Shown here: piece by piece, positions 28,810 to 42,316 of the stretch
Layout: the number at the start of each line of letters is the position of its first letter
Numbering within the stretch: position 1 is the stretch's first letter
From: Nymphaea colorata
Taxonomy: Eukaryota; Streptophyta; Magnoliopsida; Nymphaeales; Nymphaeaceae
DNA length: 64,000 nt
Reading direction: 5' to 3'
Assembly (NCBI RefSeq): GCF_008831285.2
Contig: NC_045146.1
Span: forward strand, 3,994,001 to 4,058,000
The notes under the pieces: model-generated
What the model saw: the letters and a program-made list of their open reading frames with translations, nothing else
Told to the model about the DNA's origin: nothing
The model's database searches: none
Translations under genes and position numbers: made by a program

Positions 28810-29216
28810 TTAGATCATTAACTAAGGACGAGGGATGTTCTTGTTTTCGAATCTTAACAAATTTCTATAATTCCAACTCTAGTATTGGTGTAGGTTCTAT
28901 TTCACTGACTGCTTGTTTGATAAATGCTTTATAGGGGGGACTTCTGAGGAAAAAGAAAAAACTGAGACATGTTGAGTTCTGGCACCCTATAAAAAAGAGG
29001 ATAAAGGAAAATTGAATAAAATTAAAATTGACAACAAAAAATTACTTGCATTGTATATTGAAAGCATCTTAGTTCATAAAGGGGGGGTTCCTCTCATGAA
29101 ACCAGACAAGTACTAGTTAAAATTACAAAATTCATGGAATAATTTAAAAACAAAGGCAAATACTATCAGCCAATAAGATCTTCAAATTTCTTTATGATAT
29201 TCCAATCCTCTAGTGT

Positions 29217-29650
29217 TCATTTGAAAGGGGATACTGATCGGCTACAAGATGATATCTTCATTCTTCCCGAGGCTAGTGGATGGCCAGCTTTTAGAAGTAA
29301 ATAAAATCTCTTAGGGTTGCTCACGAAAGGAGCATACAAGAGATGTTTTTGGTAACATACAATCAATTGGCCTAAGGAGCACTGGTTGTGCCAACCTCTC
29401 GACCAGATTTTTAGCGCGTATGATGGTGGTACATCTACCACGTAGAATGTAATGCAATGACTGGTTTGTTCGATGATCACGTCCATGTTGAAGGTACTTT
29501 TGCTATTCATGTTTCGACTGTCATATCCGTAGATCTTGGTATCATCAGGGCGATATTTATCTTCACGAAATCAAAGCTTTCGCTATAAGATTAGGACCAA
29601 TATTAAGGTCACTTCCTCCATCGACCAATACATGTGGCACAGTCATCATG
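29217..29650 (-). pseudogene. Aspartic protease region of the Tat-type element
   Basis: Around 29575-29650 the minus strand reads VPHVLVDGGSDLNIGPN, the retroviral-type aspartic protease active site as it appears in Tat elements (VDGGSxLN). Downstream is FYVVDVPPSYALKI, then a frame-damaged W.H..G block, matching the flap/C-terminal part of the same family (VPPSY.LLLGRPWIH). Confidence 0.72.
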
Positions 29651-30080
29651 TTAATTTCGACAAAGATGTGAAATGCATCTTTATGATAACATCCTCATTT
29701 TGAGATGTCTTTTTCTGAAAATATAATTGGCTGGTCTTTAGAAGCTCAAATCCACTCTTCCTCAATCATACATTCTTTCAAGGGGATGACATCGTCCAAG
29801 TAGCTTGGATCCTCATTCGAGGAGTCATCTGATGACTCATCATTGCCGCCTCATAAGAGAAAAGTCTTTGAAATTATGGTAGGTTTTTTGGATGAGTTTT
29901 CTACCTTGCTATTCATCATACCAATAAAAACTAGAGGTTCCTTACCTCGATTCATCATCGTGACTTACTGTGAATTGCTTCCATCACAAAGTCGGATGTG
30001 CTTTTAGAGGTGATTTGAGAGTGGAGTGTCCATGATGATTGTGGCTATTGCCGCTTTTCCATGATCAAGATATGGATTCC

Positions 30081-31024
30081 TTAATATCTCAGGGATGCTA
30101 TCGCCATCAACCTTGAGATCCTTGTTGATGAAGTATTGGATAATGTTTTTGAGGACAAAACAGTCCTCAGTATCATGACTAAGGGCATAATGAAACTTAT
30201 ATGGTTTTTATTTATTACCTCCCACCATTTGGGGAGGTTCTGAAATTTTTGGCAAGACGACAGTTCGTTTGGCGAGGAGGTACTCCAGAATCTTCTCATG
30301 AGATTGACTCAGAGGATTGAACTTTCAATCATAACTCTAGCCTGGGTCTCCCTTTTTCATTTCCTTTGAACAGTTGTACGTTTTTCTTGTGGTTTGCCTC
30401 CTTCTCATGCTTATAAATGTTGTTGTCCTTTCAAGTGCATGTATTTGCTATGAAGTGTGAGGGCAATTGTGCCATTTTTCCTTTTTTACCTTCTTCTTTG
30501 TACTTGGGTGTAATGATTCCATCAAAATCGTTTTCTTCAATTCCTTCCTCTATTGAATCTGCTTGCTCAATCAATTCGGCGAAGGTCTTGATTGGAGCAT
30601 TGCGGATGAGACTTTTTAAGGGTTGGGCTAGATTTTTCCTAATGAGTGATAGAATTTGTATTTCAAAAATGGTTTCATTCATCTTGTTGCATTGAATTCT
30701 CCATTTTTTATGAATTCCCGAGCATTTTCCTCTTGTTTTTTGACGGAGACTACAAAAAGCATTGAGGGTTAGAGCCATGGGAACATTTTGCTCAACTCTC
30801 TCGACAAACATGTTGGCCAATCTGTTAAATTCCTTAAGTTAAACTGGGTTAACATTTTCTTTGTACCATTGTGCTACAATGCCTTCAAAACTTTTTGGAA
30901 AGTAGCAAAAAAATGCTTTGTTATTTGCCTGGATCTTATCGCAATCATTGATGAATGTTGAAAGAGGAACGTGTGGGCATGTGGTTTCATCATATTTGAC
31001 GAACTCCTTGGGTAAGCCCTTCAC
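30081..31024 (-). pseudogene. Gag fragments of the Tat-type element
   Basis: Segments in gag order: LPKEFVKYDETTCPHVPLS and FFCYFPKSFEGIVAQWY (capsid region; family pattern P.F..YDG..DP..HL and FP.SL.G.A..W), then a helical block with MNETIFEI and IKTFAELIEQADSIEEGIEE. Further down, near 30140-30200 in another frame, comes YKFHYALSHDTEDCFVLK, like the Tat 'HDTEDC..LK' motif. Frame breaks separate them. Confidence 0.75.
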
Positions 31025-33786
31025 GTCTTCGTCTTCTTCTTCTTCAATGTCAGGTAGTAATCATCGCATGAGTATGAATGATTTTCATTTCCCCTAAGTT
31101 CAAGGTTGCTCATTTTTTTTTCTATTTCATGAAACTTGCGCTTAGTTGGACTTTCATCATCACTTGATTTAACCAATTGTGGATTTATCTTTTTCTTCTT
31201 GCCCTTGACCTCCTTTACTCCTTAGAACTCTCGCTATCTGAGCTACTGTATGGAATGTACTTTTTTGCCTTCCTTGACAGGCTTTTTCTTTCTTTTTGAC
31301 TTTTCTTCCAAACTTTCACTGGTGATAGGACTAGGTGAACTACTTTCCTCAACGATATCTTTTCCTTTCTTGCTTTTCTTCGTTGTCTTTTTCTTCTTAA
31401 ACAGAAGCAATTCTTTTTGTTTACCTTGCTGGTTGTCGAGTTTGAATCTAAGTGGTCTTCATATCGATCTGTAGAAGAAGATTTGTTGTTTTTTTTTTTT
31501 CTCTTTTGTTTAGCCAGCTTTTTAGTTTTTGCGTGACCATCAAGGCCTTTTGTTCTTCTTGCTCATTCATGAATTGCTTGATGATCAATCAGAACATATG
31601 ATAGCCTTCTAGCTCGATTACTAGGAAGCCAAGTGTTTTGGTATAGGATGAGAAGATGAAGCCTCATTTTGAAGAGTCTGTTTAGCTTGTCCTCTGGTTT
31701 CAACTATTATATTGCCTTTCAAGTATTCATCTTGTGAGACATGAAAATAAAGTGAAATGAAATAATAACAAAATAAAGGTTCATATTACATTAAGAGTTT
31801 TAAAAGTTACATCCAAAGAAAACACTAACAAAGTTAACAACGACTGAAGATGAAATAAGAAGTACAAAGTTGACAACAAAAACTTCTAAGGAAGGATGGA
31901 TGATAGTCGGTTAGCATCCGACCACTCAGCGTATTCCTTCTTTACCATTGAGCCTGTGAACCAAGTGTATGATCTGCGCCTTCCACTCTTGTCAAGCTAC
32001 AGCAAACAGTGTCACTCATTGAGGAGAACTTAGGTCGAATTCAAAAATACCTCCAATTGGGCCTTCTCTTTGTTTTATGTTTCGTACTCGTGCCAAAATA
32101 GTGTTTTTGAACTTAAACCACTCATTAGAACGTGTCGGCAACAAATTGAACCAAATCCAGATTTAAAACAAGCCCGTAGTTGCTCAAAACGTAGTCGCTC
32201 AAAACGTAGTCGACCCCCCATTTGTAACAAAAACCATTTTTTGCATGTTCAAAAAATTAGTTTTATGCCTTCTTATTAAAACATCTTTTATTATTATTAT
32301 TTATTCTACTTTATTTTATTAAAAAAAAAAAAATCAGTCGCACTGCGTGTCGCAACGGTTCTTGCAGCGCTGCATGCGTCATGTGACGCACCAGTGCCTG
32401 ATGGGCTAGGGTGCTGCCTTGCTACAGCGCTGTGTGCGTGGTCAATCTTGGCCATGCGCGCACGTGGAGGTTCCGAAACAGGGTTTGTGAGCAGAGGCCC
32501 CACCTTTTTTTAGTTAAAACTGCCCCCAAGGGGGTGGATTTGGGCCTGTTGGGTGGGCATTAGCCCTGCCCACACCCCAAAGAGGTGTTTGCAGGGCAAA
32601 TGGCCAATCCCACTTTATCAAAAATCCTATTTTTCAAAAAAAAATTGAAATGATTCAAAAATACTTGGAATTCGCATGAAAATCTTATTAAATTAAAAAA
32701 AATCAAATTTTGAGTTTTGACTCCAAAACTCTCTATAAATACCCTCACAATTTTCTCCCTTGGGCATGGACTAACTCTTAAGGAATTTCTAATGCTTCTT
32801 CGCTTAAAGATTTAGAGTTTTCCTTAGTTCTCTATTTTCATTTTTCTCTTCTTCTCTTTTTCATTTTTTCCAAACCTTGAGAGCAAGTCTCTCCAAGTTC
32901 AAACTCTTCAAAGGAGTACAATAAGATCTCTTAGAGGAATGCTTTAATCATCTTAGCTTCATCAAAGGCAACCTTAGGATCATCAACTTGGAGTTTCATT
33001 TCTAATATCATCTATATTCAAAGTATGTAGTCCTCATTTTTATTTTCATTTCTTCTTGCCACCTCCCCATGGCGATGCAAGAAAGCTTTAGACTTCCTTT
33101 CTGGATTTGAGAGCTACTCTTGAGTGCACCTGGAGTATGAGAAATAAATTCTATTTCTTCATTTATTTCCAAAAATGTACTTGTTATATTGTTTTACTCA
33201 TCATTTATGCTTGAGATAATGTTCATGCATTATGTATTAATTTTCTTTAATTAATGAGTAAATGCACAACAAGAATGAGTGTTTGGGGTTTGGACTTATA
33301 CATTCTTATGTTGATTTTCGAGGTTAGGATTTATCCAATCCGGGAAAGATATTCATGAATATGTACAGGTTAAAATGCATTTTCATGTCATTCTCACATT
33401 TAGTTTCTTTCTTATTCACCCGATTAAGAACCCCAATGAGTACTTCATTACATTTTTTATTTTCTTCCATATCCAATGGTGGAATAAATATATTCTCTTG
33501 TAACAAACAATCATGGTTTTATGTTCATATATAAAAATATTTGAAATTATGTTTTTAAAAGTTTTTCGAAAGAAACAACATTCTTTAATGAGGCTTTGAA
33601 GACCTAACCTAGGTTCTTGTATGAGTCCAAGTTTCTCTCCGACCTACAAAAAAATCGAAATCAGATATTTTCAAGTTATTTATTGATTTAAACTCTTATG
33701 TAAGTCTATGCCTATATACATGCACATAACTATCTATTTTTGTCTTTTTAACATATTCTCTTACAAATATCATATACATACATAAA

Positions 33787-33861
<75 letters not shown>

Positions 33862-34219
33862 CTCTCTCTTTCTCTAAAAACTCTCTTTTTTTCTCTTTCC
33901 TTTTGAAATTTTCTTCCCCCTCTCCATTTGAGCTAATATTTTCCTTTCACGAGCTTTCATATACATATGCATATACATATAGGTGTATATACATATATAT
34001 ACACATGTATATATATACATATAAGTATGTATAATGATACGTATCTTTCTCTCTTTTTAAATCTTTTATTTTATGATTTTAAAATGTCTTTCTTTCTCTC
34101 TCTTTTTTTGATTCCTCTCATATTAAAGTATTTTCTCTTTTCCATTTTTTAGGATATTTTTCTCTCAAGTTTGAAGGTTTTGATTTCTCATTTGCCGACT
34201 TCAGTAAGACCAAAACTCA
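31025..34219. other. Non-coding interior of the Tat-type element, with a TA microsatellite
   Basis: No family recognised. Includes a basic Lys-rich gag leader remnant on the minus strand (about 31050-31220), a short doubled word 'gctcaaaacgtagtcg' near 32176-32210, a GC-rich island at 32335-32480 and a plus-strand TATA-like ctctataaatacc near 32730 followed by CT-rich DNA, as in a plant promoter or LTR. A (TA)34 run spans 33791-33858. Confidence 0.5.
33791..33858. repeat. (TA)34 microsatellite
   Basis: Uninterrupted TA dinucleotides within the Tat-type element, followed by a CT-rich stretch. Confidence 0.97.
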
Positions 34220-34853
34220 AGTAATGACCCAATATTGGAATCATGCTTGATGGTCTATGACTCCATTTCATTTTCAAAAACTTTTTTATATCCACAAAAA
34301 TACTTATGATAATTTTAGAAATAAAATGACAAATTTAGATGCATGGGATTGTATGAATGCTTTTAAATGAATGTTATGGTATGAATAAATGATTTTCTTC
34401 TGATCATGTAGGATCAATGCATTCATATATCCACATTTACTTAACATTACAAACACTTCTTTAAAAGAGTAAAATCACAAATCTACTTAAAGTTTTGAAA
34501 GAACAAAAGTGACTTCAAAAAGTGATCTCTAAAGTTCTCCAAATAATATTTGTGAAGATTTTTCAATTCAAAATTTATCAAATGAAAATGTTTTACACTT
34601 TCAAATGATTCTTCAAAACTTTATCAAAATCTTGAAACATCAATTCTTCAACATTTTCTCAAATGCTACATCATATTTAAAATAAAAAAATGAAATACAT
34701 AAAAAATAAACATATTCATTGGACTGGTTACCCGGTAAAGGCGCCGGGAACACTCAATCCTCATGCCGACAAATGAGTCCCTTTCTCTGTCATTTAAAAT
34801 AAAATCTCATTTTTATGGAGCACTCCAAAAACCAAATACTTTTGGGGTTGCGA
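34220..34853 (+). repeat. Inverted copy of the Tat-type LTR
   Basis: The reverse complement of this stretch matches the two flanking LTRs in order. Examples are the ccaaaagtatttggtttttg start, the attttattttaaatga block, cctttaccgggtaaccagtcc, aaattttgaattgaaaaatc and gaatgcattgatcctacatg. It ends at agtaatgacccaatattgg, the counterpart of the LTR start TGTTATTACCCAAT. It therefore lies opposite to the host element's LTRs and probably comes from a separate, related insertion. Confidence 0.75.
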
Positions 34854-34973
34854 AGAATCTATCAGCACAAGAATCAACTATGACATAAGGGTCCAAGAGT
34901 ATCCATGACCATAATAATGGTGAGTGTATCGAGGCGGATTCTAACGACGATTACAATAATCTCAAATGATCTC

Positions 34974-35557
34974 TTATCTGTCTAACTGTTCGATCAAATG
35001 GTGGTATTGTACTAAAACTGTCAATGTTCCATCAGTGTTTCTGAATAGACTGGCTTGAGGTCCCGCGTGCTTGATGAACCATAATTGTAAAGCATATGTG
35101 CATCCTTCTATGAAGTCAGTGTCTCCATTGGTGAAGCGGATGAGTCGTTCATAAAAGAAAGCCAAGGTTGTCATTGCTATTGACAAGTGTTGGGTTGTGC
35201 TATGTCCCCATACCCGAAAACGTTGGGCAATGCGAACATCTAAGAATTGGTGAAAATGGTCACTCTCACTATGCAAAGCATCATACAACATTTAATTCTT
35301 TATATGGTTTTTTGAGAGAAGGTAAAAGGTTCAACATATACTTCAAATTCTTCATATAGATTTTTTAGGTTGATGCTTTGACTCTCATAGTTTTCTACTA
35401 GGGGCCAAGTTTTTCGTCTAGTGAAGTGAGCTATAAGGTCATTTGCATTAACTTTATTTGGGTTCATGAAAAATTTTTTCTCCAATGGGTCATTTAGATC
35501 ACAAGTGGGGGTAGGAAGGTCTAGTATTTCAATAAATTCATCTAATAATAATGTCAT
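34974..35557 (-). pseudogene. ORF1-like domain (resembling DUF7745) upstream of gag in the Tat-type element
   Basis: Two adjoining minus-strand open segments: 35557-35300 with LLLDEFIEILDLPTPTCDLN and EVYVEPFTFSQKT, then 35291-34974 with TTLAFFYERLIRFTNGD and FIEGCTYALQLWFIKHAG. The pattern (L..E+...L.+P..., then a late C...L..WF..H block) resembles the plant-transposon domain DUF7745, found as an extra ORF in Tat/Ogre-like elements. Position between the upstream LTR and gag fits an Ogre-type ORF1. A stop and a frame break at about 35295 show decay. Assignment is from memory of the pattern. Confidence 0.5.
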
Positions 35558-36685
35558 TTCTTCTCATGAAAACGAACAAGAAGTCTTTGGGTTCCATCGC
35601 TCAGCAATTGCATGCACCAAATTCTCATCCATTGATTGCATTCCTCCGGCTGCCATTGTTTCTAACCCACATTCTTCAAAGTGAGAAGGAAATATCTGAG
35701 AGAATGTGGGATGCCAAGACCGATATCATTCAGAAGGCAAAGGTTTAGACTCAATAGAGATTAAGTAGACTGTTCGGGTCCTTTCCCGAAGAAGACATAA
35801 TCATAAGAGAATGTGACACCACATTGGAAAGAATATATCTTGAGTGATGACTTTGAAGGGTAGAGATTAAATTAGTGGGAAAGATTGACTGTGTTCACAA
35901 AAGCAATATGAACTAAATGTATATAATGAGGTTGAAAATCATTACATAAGGTTTTATGTGCATCCAACATTCTCTATACTTCCATCATGTGAAATAATTC
36001 GAAGAAAAAGGGATATAGGGTCTTAATTGAGATCATTTCGCATCACGACAATCCAATGCCAAATTATGTTTATATATTTTAGCTAAATGACTTAGTACTA
36101 GCATAGATTCTTCTTTATATAACTAAGGGTAGCGTTTATCCACATCTTCTTTGACATAGCGTTTATCCACATCTTCTTTGACACTCATCAATATACCATA
36201 ACTTACCACTCATGGTACTAACGAGGGGGTTTTTCCACCCAAGGTGTGGTCCAGTTGTAAGACTTAGCCTTATACTACCACCTAAGACCAAGTTAAGCAA
36301 CATGATGACCGAGACAAATAGGTATGAGAAGTTTTTGAAATATGAATAAGCATGCAAAATTGGTTGTTTCTAACGCAATGTTTCCTAATATGGTGATTAA
36401 AATAAGTAAAATATCAAACATTGTTTTCAATTAAGTTCTAAATTGAGGAGGGTTGTATTTGATCCTAGACTTAAGTAAACATGATTGATTCTCTTCAATT
36501 AGTCTTATATGCAAGAATGCAAACATAATCAACAAACAATGTAATGAAATGCCGATGGGGTCAAGGCCAAAGAGAGTGGGGCATGCTTTATCATCGGCGA
36601 CATATGAAATGTTCAAATTAATAGAAATGTATCAATGATAATCATAGCGAAACAATGATGGCTCTCATCATAGTCACCATTTGTT

Positions 36686-37431
36686 TGCATCTCCAAAAAT
36701 ATTTAGTTTTTGGAGTGCTCCAAAAAAAATGAAATTTTATTTTAAATGAGAGAGAAAAAGGCTCGCCCGTCAGTACAAGAATTGACCATTCCCAACACCT
36801 TTACCGAGGGTAACCAATCCAATGATTATGTTTATTTTTGATGCATTTCGTTTTGGCTTTAAACATCTTTTCATTCTAAATGCAGTGCGGTGTTTGAAAA
36901 AATATTGAAAATTTGAAGTTTCAAATTTTTGAAGAGTTGTTTGAGAGTATAAAACATTCGGATTTGGAAAATTTTGAATTGAGAAATCTTTACAAATATC
37001 ATTTGGAGACTTTTTAAATATCACTTTTTGAAGTCACTTTAATGTTCTCTTAAGACTTTAAGTAGGTTTGAGATTTTGCACTAATTCGATTACTACCTAG
37101 TTAGAGTTTCATCTCATCTTGTTTAAGTTCTTTGAAAGATGTGTTTGTGATCAATCGTGATGTTAAGTGAATGTGAATATATAAATGCATTGATTCTACA
37201 TAATTAGAAGGAAATCATTCATTCCTACCATGACATTCATGTAGAAGCATTTCTACCATCACATACATCTAAGTTTCTCATTTTTAGTTATAAAATTATC
37301 ATAAGTATTTTTATGAAAAGAGAAAAGTTTTTGAAAATGAAATAGGATTAGGGTAAATCCAAATAACTGAGAATTTAGTTTGGGTGAAAATAAAGTACAA
37401 TCTTTTTGAAAAAAAAATTGGGGTGATAACA
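36686..37431 (-). repeat. LTR (upstream copy) of the Tat-type element
   Basis: Direct repeat of 24026-24788, ending ...gggtgataaca. A candidate PBS (tggtgacta on the minus strand) lies immediately inside. Compared with the other LTR it has scattered substitutions and small indels. Confidence 0.75.
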
Positions 37432-37861
37432 TGTTTGAATTTAATTTTGTATGGGAGATGGTCCGATAATTAACAACTAATGTGAACAGATGGACCGATA
37501 ATGAAATGAATAGCATTGTGTTCAGAATAATATAGTAAATTACACATGGTCAATGGTGGGTTGTTCTTGGAGGAGAAATCCACATGAGCATGCAGTGCCT
37601 TTGGTTATCGGTATTCCATGAACATCCGTCAAAAAAGGATATCCTTCATCAAACCATATATATAGAAACACCCTAAAAAAATAGGGTAACTGAAAGGAAA
37701 AATCACCATTTACTTGATATCACCCCAACTCTTATATTTCACATGCTATTTTGCAGATGCAATTGCCACTACTTGTTATACTATCCATCTGTCTAGTAAT
37801 AGTTTGGAACATTGTGCTTTCATGAAAATTTTACTTTATCATCATGTCTGTTAATCATCTA

Positions 37862-38110
37862 AAGGTCTTGGGGAGCAAATGTTTTGTTCACTTTCAACAA
37901 AAATTTTGTGAGAAACTAGAAAAATATGTTAAGCGTGTTTTTGTTGGCTATTCTATATCTAAGGAAGGGTTTAAATTCTATGACCTAATTGCTAAGAATC
38001 TCTATAGTTCATAGGATATGTGTTTATTTAAAAAAAGTCTTTCTTTCATTTTCTTGTTGTCCAGTCTGTGATGGAGAGAATGATACTCACCACAATGTCT
38101 TACCTGTATT
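37862..38110 (+). pseudogene. Ty1/copia polyprotein remnant (after the integrase core)
   Basis: Reads KVLGSKCFVHFQQKF, then KRVFVGYSISKEGFKFYD, a stop, then DMCLFKKSLSF. This matches the copia pattern (VFGC.CFVH, K..FLGYS...KGY+CYD, SRDV.F.E) that lies just after the integrase core. Only this segment is recognisable, with an in-frame stop. Confidence 0.75.
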
Positions 38111-41100
38111 TGATGGTTTCTTGCCCTTTTTATCTAGTGAAATTGAGATTCAACAACATTCTAAAATAATATCTCAAACACTATCACTGATCAACCAAGC
38201 CAAACCCTTGACCTCACGCCAATAAAGCCCTCATCACAAAAACCATGAAATGAAACCCAAGACTAGAACATTTCACAAATCAGAAGGTCCACTCGTATAA
38301 CATATCCACCTGCTCGTTTTAGTGATTGCTACTGTCATGGTGGTTATTACTCATACTGTTCCCACACATCTCAACCTAACACCAGCCATCCTATTGAAAA
38401 CCATGTTGGGTTTGGAAAACAGTCAACTATGTGCCAAACAAATTTTCTTAATGACTATGCTTATCAAGAACCTAACACAGATCTTAAGTGGAAAATAGCC
38501 ATGTTAGAACAACTTGCAGCTTTGAAAAAATAAAAAATGGAGAATGAAGTTGTTACCTTCAAGAAAGCAGATAGTAGGATGTCAATGTGTATATAAAGTT
38601 GAATATAACAGCAGCAAAAGAATGGATAGGTACAATGGCTGGTTGGCCTTAACGGGTTATACGTAGAAGGTAGGTATTGATTGTAACAAAATTCTTGTTC
38701 TTGGAGCAAAGATGAGCTCTATCCAATTATTATTATCTATGCAACTAACAAGAATTGAGATGCATTTTAATTAAATGTTAAAATGTCTTTTACATACCAA
38801 TGGAAAGGAGTGTAGGAGATAGGCTTTCTATCTTTCTGTTAAAGAAACAATATGTACATACAAAAAATAGGGTATTCTCAACATCAAAACATTGTCAGCT
38901 CCAACAACGTATACCATGTTGCTACTAAGCAGTAGAAACAATAAACAACAAAAAAAAATCATTAGAAAAATGGCAGAAATTATTGAAAAGGTCAACCAAA
39001 TTCATATCTTTCATCAATATCCTTATAGTTCTACAAAACCCAACCCACAACCACATGGATGGCCTTATACATAATTACTATGGTTTTCTTCCCCGATCAT
39101 AAGCCCTACCATCTAAGGTGCCACCACACCTACCTTTCAACATGCTTTTGAGTTTTCTTTTACATTTGTGTTTATTAGAGAGGATTTCCAAACATGTCTA
39201 GCCCACCGCAGATGTTTGTAATCTATAGTTTCCTTGTATGGATCTTCTTGTTATGGTTTTTATTAGTTAATCTTGTTTTTCTCTCCCCTTTCTTGATCAG
39301 GTCACCTCTATAATCACATCAAAGTTGAATAAGATAATTGACGTTATAAATTCTATCCTGCTGAAACTGCTAGAAGGGTTTTGAGGGGTTTTTTTTCTTG
39401 ATTGTCTCCCTTCCCTCTCTTTTCTTTCAGCTGAGCATGAAGATTAAGTACAATATATATGCTGTTGGCTACAGACTACAGTGGTGACTATGTAGTGATT
39501 AACCAACAGATTCTTCGTTATTTGACCTAGATGGGTCTTTGGTCTCTTTCTCTAAACAATATATGAAAATGTCTCCATTCAGACAATTCAGGAGACTGGC
39601 TAATTTCAAATCAATTAACAAGTATGGAAATTAATGCATCTCCACACTCCCATTTATATGCTCCCCTTTCCTCCTATTCAGCCACTAATTTGGAAGTTTA
39701 ACATCTGATGTTTTTGCTTTTTCAGAACCATTTGGGATATCAAACAAATAAATTTAGTGGATTACCATTGACCATGCAGCTACATAGATCAATTAAAAAT
39801 CCGAAGATCCGTATGGGCCAACCCAGTTTTGGAAAACTTACCTCTTTGTATGTCTATACTTAGTTATTGCAAAAGCTAAAGGCTATTTTCTTCTTGTAGG
39901 CTCAAATTTTGGAAGAAATACCTCTTGCTTTGGTTTTACTAAACTACTTCTAACCCAGAAATAAAAGTTGGCAACGAGAAAGTCAGGGTTTTGCTAGACA
40001 AATGTGTTCTCCAAAGATATGCATGCTGCATGATTTTCCATTCTTTGTTGGTTGTTTGAGTTTTGGTCTACTAGGACTTTGCCTGAGACAATGTTCTAGA
40101 TTGCGTAGCTTACTGTTTGTCCTAAAGAATTATATGTCAATCTTTAGCCTTTAGAATTATCAAAATTTCACCCACCTGTGTAAACCTGTTTTCTTTGTAC
40201 TTTAATTAATGGAAACTATACCGGTGGCATGACGCACCGGTGCTGATTGTCTAACCGTTCATCCGATACCATCGGTATATATCGGGCAACACAATTTCAC
40301 GTAGACCGCCATAGCAACAGCAACAATAATGATGATCACAAGAGAAAGCGAATCTGGCCTACATCGTTGACATTGGCGGTGAATGTCATCACCGGCATAG
40401 AAATTTATGCGTGAAAAGGGGAAAGATGAAGATCTCCCATCACCGCCGCCCTCATACTTGATCCCAATCTTGGCCATCAGGGACGAAGGGGGCTATGAGA
40501 GACTCGTCTCCCTCGCTTTCTATTTGGAGACACACACACACATGATGTGGTGCATTATTAGGAGTTTTGTTTTCTTTTCAAGGGTGTTAAAGCCTATGTT
40601 TGGAGAGCAGCTCTGCAATCGAGTGGTATTGTTACACTGGCGTTTTTGCTCTTTTTAATCGTTTTGAATGATGTCTGTTTCTGATTTAGCGAAATAAATT
40701 GTTCTTTTTCCAAGCATTTGTTTTTCTAAGACGAGCGTTTCATTGGCAATCAGAAAGCCGTTGTCTTCTGCATTTTTCCTGGTATTTGATGCCACATTGG
40801 ATGGCGTTCTTTTCAGGATGAACACGAGTTTGGTGCTGATGGAGGAATTTCGTCAAATAGTTGGTGTGTGCATCAAATTTTTTTATGCATCATGACCTGT
40901 GTTTTCTTCTTGGCTTCGATGCGTTTAGATCTGCCTTTCTATCGAAGCTTAGAACTGCCGTGTCTTCTTTGTTTTCTTTTAATTTGCTTACATAAAAATA
41001 TAGCAGTTAGATTTTAATGGCCGCATGCTACTCTCATCATGTTCCCTGCTCACAATGTTTCATAAGAGTTTCAGTAAAATCTTCCAAATTTGTTAATGCC

Positions 41101-42300
41101 AACAACCTCCTGCTCATTGTGTTTGACGAAATGCTTAAGTGAAAGGTTATACAAAGATTGAAACAAATCGAATTTGTACTTTGGAAACTTGTGATTCACG
41201 ATTTTTGTCGTCAACTTTTCCATTTATATGTAAATCATTAATCATATCTACTGAGAACAAGCTAATTAATCCTACTCACGGTTGAATTTGAGTATGCAAA
41301 ACAGAAAGCCAGATGGGATAAACCCGAGTAGGTTAATATGGCAAATGGAATAAGAAAATATTAATTACACCAAAGTTAATCTTCGGAACATTAATAAATC
41401 ATTGACAAGTTTCTAAAACAGAGATTCACTGATGAGAGCCATTTTATCCATCATGATAGACGATTAAGAAAAAACAAAAAGAAAAAAAAATGTGTAAACT
41501 AAATAGTAGACTATGTTATCACATCAGACCTCAAGCTCAGACAGCTCTTTAGGTGCCACCATTCAAATTATATATATATATATATATAAAATGTAGACTT
41601 CTCTTACCGTCTTGAAGTATTGAGAAGAACATGCAACAACCGGATTCAGGCTGGAAGAGCCAAAGAGTTCTTGGTGTTCTTATCTTTCCTTCCTTTTTCT
41701 TATTCGTCTTCTTCTTTTTGAAAGCCTGCGAGAACCCAACAACAGTAAAAAAACATGACTGTGATGGCTAACCTACCATTTTTTTTGTCACTTCAACATC
41801 TGCGACGGGCATTTTTCTTTTCATTTCATGGTATTTTTCCTTTTGTCAAATGCAATTTCATCTTTCTAAAAAATTACTTTTTTCGTTTTTTTTTTTATTT
41901 TGTTTTGTCCTTATAAGGGAGGCTTACTGAGATTAATCTCACCAACCATCCGATTGAATCCTTCTTTTTTTTGGTTCACTCTAACCTACACAGGCTTCTG
42001 ACAACATAAAAACTATAAGCCAATGGGGGAGACACGTATTGGCTGATGTGGGCAGTTGATGACACCAGCCCCAAATATTTTTTATATTTACATGCAGGTA
42101 CCTTCAAATATTTGTTTATTTATATATTTACATGCAGTGACCTTTCATTAATATTAAACAAAGGAAGACCTTTTAAATGATTCCTTTTCTTTTAAAATAC
42201 ATGAGCCACCTTAAGCTTTGGTCAGTAGGTCTACATTAGTTCAAGCCATGTTCACTTTTTCACTTGTTTTACCAAGCAACTTGACGTAAAGCCAGTTGCC
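38111..42300. other. Intergenic, no recognised gene
   Basis: AT-rich. The piece at 38270-38800 may be more copia debris (CYCHGGYYSYC-like), but this is weak. Around 40260-40660 there is a slightly GC-richer patch with open frames on both strands (one minus-strand frame begins MAKIGIKYEGGG) that I cannot assign. A short TA run lies at about 41571-41588. Confidence 0.5.
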
Positions 42301-42316
42301 CCGTGATTGGTTCAAT

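Larger units (their letters stand above)
24026..37431 (-). mobile_element. Tat-lineage Ty3/gypsy LTR retrotransposon, degenerate, 13.4 kb
   Basis: Two diverged direct LTRs (about 24026-24788 and 36686-37431) enclose minus-strand gag-pro-RT-RH-integrase remnants in Ty3/gypsy order. Reading the minus strand, the LTR begins TGTTATCACCCC, or TGTTATTACCC at the other end. Just inside the downstream LTR is a purine tract (aaagaggggtg), a likely PPT. Just inside the upstream LTR is tggtgacta, a plausible PBS start. An extra domain upstream of gag fits long Tat/Ogre-type elements. Every ORF is broken by stops, and later insertions have split the internal region. The LTR divergence, with several indels, argues for an old insertion. 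Exact outer borders are uncertain by some ten bases; the flanks TGTTG/TGTTT are a possible degraded target duplication. Confidence 0.8.

Noticed and set aside
40259-40658. Possible small gene on either strand near 40.3-40.6 kb
   Set aside because: Slightly GC-richer, with open frames on both strands, but no recognisable domain, splice structure or clear start context.
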